DNA of 12,170 bases from Planctomycetota bacterium (GTDB lineage: Bacteria > Planctomycetota > Phycisphaerae > WQYP01), in the NCBI GenBank assembly GCA_021838985.1, contig JAKCCC010000019.1, positions 1 through 12,170 on the forward strand, written 5' to 3'. A program made the translations under genes and the position numbers. Numbering within the stretch: position 1 is the stretch's first letter; every line of letters begins with the position of its first letter. The notes beneath the pieces are model-generated. The model was not told the DNA's origin. It was given only the letters and a program-made list of their open reading frames with translations, and ran no database searches. Shown in pieces: positions 1 to 6,488 of the stretch.

Positions 1-1392
1 CTTATCCAGCTCCTCCCGGCTCTTGCCGCTGGAAGCCTCCGATATCTCCCCGTTTTGTTTCGTGTGTATCACCAGGACTGCGCCGGAAAGCTCCGGGTAA
101 GTTCTTTCCAGCCATTCGGCCACCTCGTCGCAATTGCGCGTATCGTCGGTCATTACGAACAGCACCGACTTTTTCCCCGCTGGCGCCAGTTCGTCGTACA
201 CCTTTTTCCATTCCAAATAGCCCAGATGGAGATAGTCCCGGTATTGTTCGCTGTATTTGGCGCTGCGCTGCTCCCGGAGCTTGGCCCGTGAGGCCGCGTC
301 CGGCAGAACGGGGTGTTTGACCACCCCCTGGCGAATCGCCTCCACCAATGGATAATCGCTGATGGTCTGCACGAAGATTGCCCCATCGTCGTGTTTGGGC
401 GTGGCCGTCAGGTCAAATTGCGCCGCCAGCCGACTTCCCTTGAGCCGCAGTTGGTTGGAAATATCCTGGAGGCTTTGAAACCACGCCAGGCGTTCATCAT
501 GGATATGATGCGCCTCGTCGTTCAGCACGACCAGGTCCGGCACGCCGCGAATAACGGCGCCCAAGTCCACGCGCGAGTCATTGGTTTGCCCCGCCGGCCG
601 TGGTCCCAGGAAATAGCTCGTGGTGTCGGCATCAGCAAAGCTCGCCGCGCGTTCATGGTCGAACAGCCGGTGGACGTTGCTAAGGAAAATATTCCCGGTA
701 TCGGATAGCACCCCGATTTGATCCTGCACATGCAGGCTCACCTGGAAATCATCTTTCCAGTTGTGCCCCTCGTAACCGTTTTCCGGCAGCACCGGGTCCT
801 GGTGGAATATCCGCAGGCCGTCAAAATCGGCCCGCAACCGGTCCAGCACGATGATATTCGGCGCCACCAAAAGAAAGTTCGTCGATAAATCCGAATCCGG
901 TACGTAACGCTTATGGAAGTACGCCCAAGCCACCAGCAGGCTCATCACCTTCGTCTTGCCCGTGCCGGTGGCCATTTTCATCACGTAGCGCGTCCAGTCG
1001 CCGGCGAACATGCCGGTGGAAACCGCTCCGGAGGAATCGAACTTGATCAGGGAAAACGGATCGCGGGCCTTTTCCACCTCGTAAAGCCAGATGGCGGATT
1101 CGACCGCTTCGCGCTGGGCGAAATAATAACGAAACGGCCGGACCGTGTTATCGGCGTTGGCCAGCAGATGTTCACGGTTAAACCACCAATCCAGGAGCGC
1201 CCGCGTGGTTTCACATGCCCCCCGGTAGCCGCCGTCGCGCCAGGCCTTAACCGCTTGGCGCACCTTGTGCACCAACGGCGGCAGGAGCTTATGGTAGCCT
1301 TGCTCCCGCAAGTCCTGCTCGCCGGGATACCAGCGAATATGCGGATCAAGGATGGCGCAGGGGTCGGTGGGAAAATTTGGGTCAAGGGTCAT
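1..1392 (-). CDS. res: Type III restriction Res subunit, helicase part (partial, C-terminus beyond window)
   Basis: This is an uninterrupted frame of 464 codons from an ATG at 1392 to the left edge, with no stop, so only the N-terminal half is present. Res couples ATP-driven DNA translocation to cleavage in complex with Mod. Visible superfamily 2 helicase motifs are a Q-motif-like FRYYFAQREAVE near residues 87-98, Walker A ATGTGKT at 141-147, the DEAH box at 292-295 in VVLNDEAHH, and motif III LTATPK at 328-333. The family is usually about 900-1000 residues. The C-terminal PD-(D/E)XK nuclease expected of Res lies outside the window and cannot be confirmed. The start is 9 bases after the PIN gene stop with no good Shine-Dalgarno, which suggests translational coupling. 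The methyltransferase in the same operon supports a type III assignment over a stand-alone helicase. Confidence 0.9.
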   Translation of the reverse strand, partial: MTLDPNFPTDPCAILDPHIRWYPGEQDLREQGYHKLLPPLVHKVRQAVKAWRDGGYRGACETTRALLDWWFNREHLLANADNTVRPFRYYFAQREAVESAIWLYEVEKARDPFSLIKFDSSGAVSTGMFAGDWTRYVMKMATGTGKTKVMSLLVAWAYFHKRYVPDSDLSTNFLLVAPNIIVLDRLRADFDGLRIFHQDPVLPENGYEGHNWKDDFQVSLHVQDQIGVLSDTGNIFLSNVHRLFDHERAASFADADTTSYFLGPRPAGQTNDSRVDLGAVIRGVPDLVVLNDEAHHIHDERLAWFQSLQDISNQLRLKGSRLAAQFDLTATPKHDDGAIFVQTISDYPLVEAIRQGVVKHPVLPDAASRAKLREQRSAKYSEQYRDYLHLGYLEWKKVYDELAPAGKKSVLFVMTDDTRNCDEVAEWLERTYPELSGAVLVIHTKQNGEISEASSGKSREELDK

Positions 1393-1401
1393 AGGTTCTG
1401 C

Positions 1402-1944
1402 TCACCGGAGCAACTTCTCATTTTCCGTGAGTAGCCGGAATCGCTGGTCGCAAAAACCGGCATCGTGCGTCACCAGCGTAAAGTCGCCGGACCTGCAAAC
1501 CTCTGCGATCAGCAAATCATTCACATGGCAACGGCTCGTTGCGAATTTTTGCAAAATATTCGCCAGTTGCGGTTTAGCTATTTTAACGTGGGCAACTTCG
1601 CAGCGGTCGATTATCCCGCGCAACAGGTTGGCAATGCCAACGGCGGCCGCTTGAAATTGTGCCGACTTCTGAAATTTCCGCAGATCCCATTTCTTCCGGT
1701 CCAGGCCGGCACGGTGGAATTCCTGGTGGGTCAGAACATTAACGAGTTCCGACAAAATGATTTCATGGATATAAATTCGAGATCCAGCCTGCCGAATGGC
1801 TTTAAGGGCCTGCGAATAAATCGCCGTGCGGCGGTCCCTGGGATCGCCGGGGTTTTCGACGTAAATCCAGATGTTCGTATCCAGAATAAGCCGGTCTCTC
1901 GCCCGGAATCGATGCGTGGATATGCGTTCCACCCGCGGCGCCAT
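1402..1944 (-). CDS. PIN-domain nuclease (VapC-like), 180 aa
   Basis: PIN domains are metal-dependent RNases, best known as VapC toxins. The expected acidic residues are in place: D22 in LILDTNIWIY with N24, E66 in IILSELVNVL, D143 in HVNDLLIAEV, and D161 in LVTHDAGF. About 15 basic residues precede the domain, and the length is slightly greater than a typical VapC (about 130-150). The ATG directly follows the TGA of the STAS-like gene (TGAATG), with GAGGCGGG upstream as a possible ribosome site. The stop lies 9 bases before res. No small AbrB-, RHH- or PhD-type antitoxin gene lies beside it, so it does not look like a canonical toxin-antitoxin pair. It may be an RNase effector of the restriction operon or a nuclease with another target; the target is unknown. 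Confidence 0.85.
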   Translation of the reverse strand: MAPRVERISTHRFRARDRLILDTNIWIYVENPGDPRDRRTAIYSQALKAIRQAGSRIYIHEIILSELVNVLTHQEFHRAGLDRKKWDLRKFQKSAQFQAAAVGIANLLRGIIDRCEVAHVKIAKPQLANILQKFATSRCHVNDLLIAEVCRSGDFTLVTHDAGFCDQRFRLLTENEKLLR

Positions 1945-2301
1945 TCATCCCGCCTCGCTCATAGCCGTGTCACGGGCCTTCTCGAACTTCTCCGGGTCGG
2001 CAAAGTAGGCGCGGGCGTTCTCCACCACCCGTTTGAGCAGGGTGGCATCCGGTTTGCTAATGCCCACTAACCGGACATGCCGCCGGATATGCTCCGGGGC
2101 AAAGTGCCCGTAGAGCTGGCCAATCGCGGCGTTGAGGAAGGCCGACGTCAGATATTCGACATTGGCGAAGGAGACAGCAACCTTCTTTCCGTCGTTAATG
2201 GCCGTGGCCAGCCTTCGGAACACCTTTTGCCCGTCGGCGGAGGAGACGCAATAGGCGCTCCCGACCATCCCAAACAGGCTTAACGGCACCTCTTTCTTCA
2301 T
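1945..2301 (-). CDS. STAS-like protein of the DUF4325 type, 118 aa
   Basis: This is a small alpha/beta protein. Residues 41-64 (VAVSFANVEYLTSAFLNAAI and onward) match the core of the STAS-like DUF4325 family: a hydrophobic strand, then a Thr-Ser pair (52-53) before a helix. In SpoIIAA-type STAS proteins a serine near this point is phosphorylated by a GHKL kinase. Equating S53 with that site is inference. The chosen ATG at 2301 has AGGACCAGGTG just upstream. An in-frame ATG at 2394 would overlap the ATPase gene by 74 bases and has no such support. The gene follows the ATPase gene by 19 bases and ends directly at the PIN start codon, so ATPase, STAS and PIN are probably made together. DUF4325 proteins are, from memory, often partnered with or fused to GHKL ATPases. 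Confidence 0.75.
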   Translation of the reverse strand: MKKEVPLSLFGMVGSAYCVSSADGQKVFRRLATAINDGKKVAVSFANVEYLTSAFLNAAIGQLYGHFAPEHIRRHVRLVGISKPDATLLKRVVENARAYFADPEKFEKARDTAMSEAG

Positions 2302-2320
2302 AACACACCTGGTCCTGACT
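2300..2320 (-). promoter_or_regulatory. Ribosome binding site deciding the STAS-like gene start
   Basis: On the minus strand the bases between the ATPase stop and the ATG at 2301 read CAGGACCAGGTGTGTT. The AGGTG lies 4 bases and the AGGA 10 bases before the start. This favours 2301 over the upstream in-frame ATG at 2394, which lies inside the preceding gene. Confidence 0.55.
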
Positions 2321-3193
2321 TTATAGTATATCGTCCGGTTTAGTTTCACCGGCCAAGGCGTATGTTTTCTTGTCCGCGGTATTGATACAAACAATAGCCG
2401 CCGTGCCGGGAAAAGGAAAGCCCAAGGCCTCGCGCTTCTCGCGGCCGGCCATGATTTCCCAATAACCGGTATCGGATACCAGCACCAGTTGCCCGCCGTT
2501 CTTTTCCGTAAACTCCCGCAGCAATTTCAATCCCAACCCGCCGGGAACGGGACCTTTTTTGGTTGTATGCCGCCCGGTTAAAGCCCATTGGATTGCGTCC
2601 CGCCCCGACAGGGCCAGCCCCGTATTCTTCCGCACGTTTTCTCTGATGCCGATACCCATGTCCACGAGGGCAAATCTTATGTGGTGGGTCTTCGGAAAAA
2701 CCTGGCCGCAGGTGAAAATTCCCAAACGACTCTCGGCATGAATAGTGGCGTTGCAAAACAACTCGCTGACGCTTTCCTGCACCTTTCGTAACAACCCGCG
2801 GCTCATGCCGGGAAGCTCCTTGCGTCTTAACAAACGGCCCTCGACGTGCCGGGCGAACGCCCGGTCATCGCCGGGAGCAAACATTTGGTAAGGAATGGTT
2901 GTCCCCCAGCGATCAGGAAGTTTTTGCCGGTGGAAGTGGCTCAAAAAACCATTACGGCGCAAAAGCAGTCCCACCTTGGACACCGTGCGGTTTAGCAATA
3001 GGTAGTTCGATCGTTCCTGGATACGATATAAAATCGCGCCCAGTGCCGCGCACATGCAGCCGTCGAGCCATGTCGTCCGTGAAAAATCGACATCAATCCA
3101 TTGACCCCGCAGCGCCTCGCAGTGGTGCCAGATATCGGCAAGCCAGTGAAAGCTTTTTGTGTCAACGCCGAGATTGTCGAGTTGAATGTTCAC
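2321..3193 (-). CDS. GHKL (histidine-kinase-like) ATPase with STAS-like N-terminal region, 290 aa
   Basis: The C-terminal half carries the ATP-binding marks of GHKL proteins. These are an N-box with E144, N148 and H152 in SELFCNATIHA, a G1 box DMGIGI at 178-183, and a G2 box GGLGL at 218-222. There is no histidine-phosphorylation domain and no membrane segment, so it is cytoplasmic and closer to RsbW/SpoIIAB-type switch kinases than to sensor kinases. Residues 33-58 (IDVDFSRTTWLDGCMCAALG and onward) look like a STAS-type strand-helix unit. The start is GTG, 6 bases after the mod stop, with AAGGTG 9 bases upstream inside the mod tail. The next gene is a STAS-like protein, its likely partner or substrate. 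Kinase activity is inferred; such proteins can also act as ATP-driven conformational switches. Confidence 0.75.
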   Translation of the reverse strand: MNIQLDNLGVDTKSFHWLADIWHHCEALRGQWIDVDFSRTTWLDGCMCAALGAILYRIQERSNYLLLNRTVSKVGLLLRRNGFLSHFHRQKLPDRWGTTIPYQMFAPGDDRAFARHVEGRLLRRKELPGMSRGLLRKVQESVSELFCNATIHAESRLGIFTCGQVFPKTHHIRFALVDMGIGIRENVRKNTGLALSGRDAIQWALTGRHTTKKGPVPGGLGLKLLREFTEKNGGQLVLVSDTGYWEIMAGREKREALGFPFPGTAAIVCINTADKKTYALAGETKPDDIL

Positions 3194-3199
3194 TTGCTT

Positions 3200-5383
3200 T
3201 CACACCTTCACCTCCACCACTTTGGTGGTGTCGTTGCCGAAAATATCAATCACCTTGACCGCTATTTTATACCGGCCTGGCTTATCGTATTCATGCCAGC
3301 CGCTGGCCAGCTCCAATTTGCGGTCTTTGCGGGTGCGAAAGCTTTGCCATTCGTTTTCAAAGATAAAATTCCCCGTGGGCATTTCTGTTTCGCCGCCGTC
3401 CTGGCTGCGCACCCGCATCACCTCCGGCCGGCTTCCGAAGTGGAAATCCACCGCCCAATAATCAATCCAGTCGGTCCACTTTTTCGTCAATACCTCCCGC
3501 GTGACGACTCCCTGCTTGTCCTTGATCATCTTTACCACCTGGCCGTTGGCCACCGTCACCTTGCCGCCGCCGGGCTTGAGCGTTTCGCCGAGCGAATCCA
3601 GATCATCCTGCCGGTAAAACACGCCGAAATCGGTCAATCGCACCTGCGCTTTGAGTTTTTCGACCGCCGGTTTAAGCTCCACGTAGGCCACGTCATAGAA
3701 TTTCACCTGTCCGCGTTCGACGGCCCGGCGGTCGAAGACATCCTTGGGAATATACTTCAGACTCAGGCTTATCCCTTTTCCCCTGGCCTCATCCTGGGCC
3801 ACGGGAACCAGGCCCATTTCAAATTCAAAGCCCAATACGTCCACTTTGGCTATTTTTTTCCGGCGGCATTCTTCCACCAGTTCCCGCACCTGGCTCTGCG
3901 TCACCGGCGCATCCACCGGGCCGACCACCACCAGGGCGGCTCCTTTTTTGCCATGGAACGGCGGCATCTGAAAGAGCCGTTCAGCCTGGTAGGCCGTCAG
4001 AATCAGCGTCAGATAATGCTCCTCACGCTGCAGCGCCTGCACGCGACGCTGGGCCTCCGGCAGCGTGGGATCGATGCCGACAAAATATTGGCGTTCGTAT
4101 TTGCCCAGGTTCAGGATTTCAAAACTACGGTAGGGTTTCCCGGCGGCCTTTAATTCCCGCTGCACGCCGATCAGGCGTTTGCGGGTGGTGTGAATGGCGA
4201 AACGGCCCAAATCGCAGCCGATCCATTTACGGCCAAGTTTTTCGGCCACGGCCAGCGTGGTGCCGGAGCCGCAGAAGAAATCGGCAACGAGGTCGCCTTC
4301 GTTGGACGACACAGCCAGAATCCGCTCTACCAGTTGCTGCGGCTTTTGCGTGGGGTAGTAAAGCCTTTCTTCGGAGGCCTTGTTAATGATGGAAATTTCC
4401 CACCAGTCACGTGGCGCTACCCCCTCACGCTGGGCCAAGTAGTCGCGGTAGGTAAGGCCGGGATACTTTGCTTCATCCGTTCGACTTAAACCATCAGCCG
4501 CCCGGATAGGACTTCCTTGCAGGTTCCTGCCACGTATCTGGTACGGCCCTTTTCCGTCGTCATCGTCGAATTTGAACTTGCCCCTTGTCACTATCGAGTA
4601 CTCGGATGCGGCGCTCGACCAGTTGAAGGGCCGGCCGCGCGCAGCTCGATTCTTGGCGTAGAAGTAGATTGCGTCGTGTTTCGGGTTGTAAAAATCCAGT
4701 GTTCTCTCCCGTTCCTTGTAGCACCACACGACTTCGTTCAGGAAATTCTCAGGACGGAAGATCTCGTCCATGGCCAAACGCACCGCGCTGTTCACGCGCC
4801 AGTCGCAGTGCACGTAAATGCTTCCATCCTCCGTCAGCAGGCCGTGCATCAACTTCAACCGTTCGTACATCATGGAAAGGTAGGAATCGGTTCCGCGGCC
4901 CCAGGTGTCGCGGTAAGCCAGTTCTTCAATCACGCTTGGCTCTTTGGTCAGGATTTCACCATCGCCGACTTCCAAGTTAACCGAAAAATCGGCGCCGACA
5001 TCGAACGGCGGATCAATGTAGATGAGTTTCAGGCCGCCGGCGGCTTCAATTTCTTGGCGCAGCGGGCCGTTTTTCAGACTGGAGAGCACCAGTTTATTGT
5101 CGCCCCAGATTAATTTATTGGTCCAGCCGCCACTCTGGCGGCCGCGCCTATCGGCGGCGAAAAGGTGATCCACCGGCTTACCGGTTTCCTGGCGCGGCTC
5201 GTCAATTTGTTCAATGGATTGAAACGGCAGCACCACGCTGGTGACTTCGCTGGTTTTGCCCTGCCAGACCAACTCCACTTCCGGGGCGTCGGCAAACAGC
5301 AGGCTCTTGTATCTGGCCGGCAGCTTTTCGCCGCGGTCGATCATCGCCTTGATCTGTTCCTTCTCTTGGTCGGTAAGAGCCAT
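3200..5383 (-). CDS. mod: Type III Mod-like DNA adenine methyltransferase, 727 aa
   Basis: This enzyme transfers methyl from S-adenosylmethionine to adenine in DNA and provides sequence recognition for Res. Motif IV (IYIDPPF, DPPF at 124-127) precedes motif I (DFFCGSGTT, 368-376), which is the beta-class order of type III Mod proteins. The segment between them, about 215-340, is the probable target-recognition region. YPTQKP at 343-348, just before motif I, is also typical. DPPF fits N6-adenine methylation. The ATG at 5383 follows AAGGGGAC with a 5-base spacer. Residues 3-30 form a charged helical head ending in LLF that resembles the start of the upstream gene. The C-terminus (about 685-727) is a predicted beta-rich segment with PGRYKIAVKVIDIFGND. 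The gene is 31 bases after orf329 and 6 bases before the ATPase gene. No recognition sequence can be read from it. Confidence 0.92.
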   Translation of the reverse strand: MALTDQEKEQIKAMIDRGEKLPARYKSLLFADAPEVELVWQGKTSEVTSVVLPFQSIEQIDEPRQETGKPVDHLFAADRRGRQSGGWTNKLIWGDNKLVLSSLKNGPLRQEIEAAGGLKLIYIDPPFDVGADFSVNLEVGDGEILTKEPSVIEELAYRDTWGRGTDSYLSMMYERLKLMHGLLTEDGSIYVHCDWRVNSAVRLAMDEIFRPENFLNEVVWCYKERERTLDFYNPKHDAIYFYAKNRAARGRPFNWSSAASEYSIVTRGKFKFDDDDGKGPYQIRGRNLQGSPIRAADGLSRTDEAKYPGLTYRDYLAQREGVAPRDWWEISIINKASEERLYYPTQKPQQLVERILAVSSNEGDLVADFFCGSGTTLAVAEKLGRKWIGCDLGRFAIHTTRKRLIGVQRELKAAGKPYRSFEILNLGKYERQYFVGIDPTLPEAQRRVQALQREEHYLTLILTAYQAERLFQMPPFHGKKGAALVVVGPVDAPVTQSQVRELVEECRRKKIAKVDVLGFEFEMGLVPVAQDEARGKGISLSLKYIPKDVFDRRAVERGQVKFYDVAYVELKPAVEKLKAQVRLTDFGVFYRQDDLDSLGETLKPGGGKVTVANGQVVKMIKDKQGVVTREVLTKKWTDWIDYWAVDFHFGSRPEVMRVRSQDGGETEMPTGNFIFENEWQSFRTRKDRKLELASGWHEYDKPGRYKIAVKVIDIFGNDTTKVVEVKV

Positions 5384-5414
5384 CCCCTGTCCCCTTGATG
5401 CCGGCGCGTCGCGA

Positions 5415-6404
5415 TCAGCCGGCCTCCCCGTTGGGCGACAGTGATTTTACGCGATAGGCGGCCGGGTTGCAGCCGGAGGTAGTCGCCGGCGACTGCATCG
5501 GCTGCAGGCCCCGTGCCGGCCAGTTAATTTCTGTGTCGAGGCAAAGCGCCAAGTCCACGAGCAGATTGTGCGATTTTTGCAGCAGTTCGCAAATGGCGTC
5601 GAGATTGGCCAGGGACTTTTGAACCTGTTCCGCAATGCGGCCGGGCATGTCCCCGGTTTCCGGCGCAATGGACGGCTTCCAGTTGGGCGGTAGGAAAGAA
5701 TCGCCAGGAAGAGGGAGGCCGGGTTGCTCGTAGGTCGGGATTGACGCCGCGCGCAGCCGTGCAAGTTTTTCACGTGGTTTCTCAAAATGCAGCACAAATT
5801 CACCCGTCCAACGATGCTTCACCTCGTTTGCGAGGTCGTGAACCTTTTTGAAAGAGGCATCACGCCCAACCCGACGGGCGGCCTCCCAGGTGCGCGGGAG
5901 GCCTTGATCAACGAAAATGGTCCTGAAACTCACCTTGGCTTCGTCCAGTGGGCTGGCGAGCAGAGCGTTGGCGAGCTGCGCGATGCGATCTTCGAATCCA
6001 TTATGAAGGGTTAACGCCCCCACAAGCAGGCCATACCGTAGCAGATTGCGCGACATGTCGTTCCAGCCATTCGCGTCCGCATACCAGCCGACGGTGTAAC
6101 TCCTGTAGGCCCGGTGCAGCAGTTCGGCGCACCCGAAGTGGACGTGCCAGATCTCCCGCCGCCACGCCCACGCGGCCTGAACCTCGCGAGCTGGAATTGG
6201 AGCAGAGCTTGCCCGCTGCGGGAACGCCGTCCAAGCATTGCTCGGCAGCCGCTTGGTGTTGTCGCGGAACTTGTTTTCCCGCTCGCCGGTGGTTCCGTCA
6301 CCGCAAGGAAAAAGCAATGGCAGGAACTCGACCGGGATCGCCTGATCTGAATCAAGCAGCTTTTTCAGACTTTCTTTCTCGTCGGCAGTTAAACGGCGTT
6401 TCAT
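5415..6404 (-). CDS. Helical protein of unknown function heading the restriction operon (orf329), possibly HEPN-like
   Basis: This is a 329-residue cytoplasmic protein with no signal peptide or membrane segment. I do not recognise the full-length family. Residues 5-32 (LTADEKESLKKLLDS and onward to LLF) align without gaps to residues 3-30 of Mod, with 11 identities of 28. The middle (about 80-205) is helix-rich with many aromatics and ends in LANEVKHRW (192-200). The NxxKHR arrangement recalls HEPN-type helical domains, but the catalytic RX4-6H motif is not clearly present. The C-terminus (about 270-305) is another long helix. The ATG at 6404 has GAGGAAGG 7 bases upstream. An in-frame ATG at 6431 lies before that ribosome site, whose bases would then be coding, so I rejected it. 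Position suggests a partner of Mod or an accessory effector. Confidence 0.75.
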   Translation of the reverse strand: MKRRLTADEKESLKKLLDSDQAIPVEFLPLLFPCGDGTTGERENKFRDNTKRLPSNAWTAFPQRASSAPIPAREVQAAWAWRREIWHVHFGCAELLHRAYRSYTVGWYADANGWNDMSRNLLRYGLLVGALTLHNGFEDRIAQLANALLASPLDEAKVSFRTIFVDQGLPRTWEAARRVGRDASFKKVHDLANEVKHRWTGEFVLHFEKPREKLARLRAASIPTYEQPGLPLPGDSFLPPNWKPSIAPETGDMPGRIAEQVQKSLANLDAICELLQKSHNLLVDLALCLDTEINWPARGLQPMQSPATTSGCNPAAYRVKSLSPNGEAG

Positions 6405-6420
6405 GTAGGGACCTTCCTCA
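6405..6420 (-). promoter_or_regulatory. Strong Shine-Dalgarno of the restriction operon's first gene
   Basis: Minus-strand GAGGAAGG is followed by a 7-base spacer and the ATG at 6404. It is the strongest ribosome site in the operon and fixes the start of orf329 at 6404 and not 6431. Confidence 0.65.
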
Positions 6421-6488
6421 ATGGGGATCAAGGCCGCAACGTTGGCGCCGGCGCGCCGTTCACCGCGTTGAAATGGGGTGTTTTGATC
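6405..6488. other. 84-base gap between the Sel1 lipoprotein gene and the restriction operon
   Basis: The gap must carry any dedicated promoter of the restriction operon unless that lies inside the Sel1 gene. It holds a GC-rich palindrome, CGGCGCGCCG at 6449-6458. A 7-base inverted repeat (GGATCAA at 6425-6431, TTGATCC at 6483-6489) encloses most of the gap. No T-run follows the GC-rich hairpin in either direction and I see no convincing -10/-35 pair, so neither a terminator nor a promoter can be called. Confidence 0.4.

Noticed and set aside
1465..2070. Plus-strand open frame of 201 codons opposite the PIN and STAS genes
   Set aside because: It is antisense to a PIN gene with all catalytic residues, has no domain, and spans two real genes.
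1402..2301. STAS-like and PIN genes as a classical VapBC toxin-antitoxin pair
   Set aside because: The upstream protein has a STAS/DUF4325 core, not an AbrB, RHH or PhD DNA-binding fold, and the genes sit within a larger operon.
3101..4153. Long plus-strand open frame (350 codons) opposite mod
   Set aside because: It is wholly antisense to a methyltransferase with clear motifs. Its translation is His/Phe/Leu-rich with no domain, as expected of a shadow frame in high-GC DNA.
6444..6458. GC-rich palindrome as an intrinsic terminator of the Sel1 gene
   Set aside because: No T-run follows it on the minus strand and the stable stem is short.
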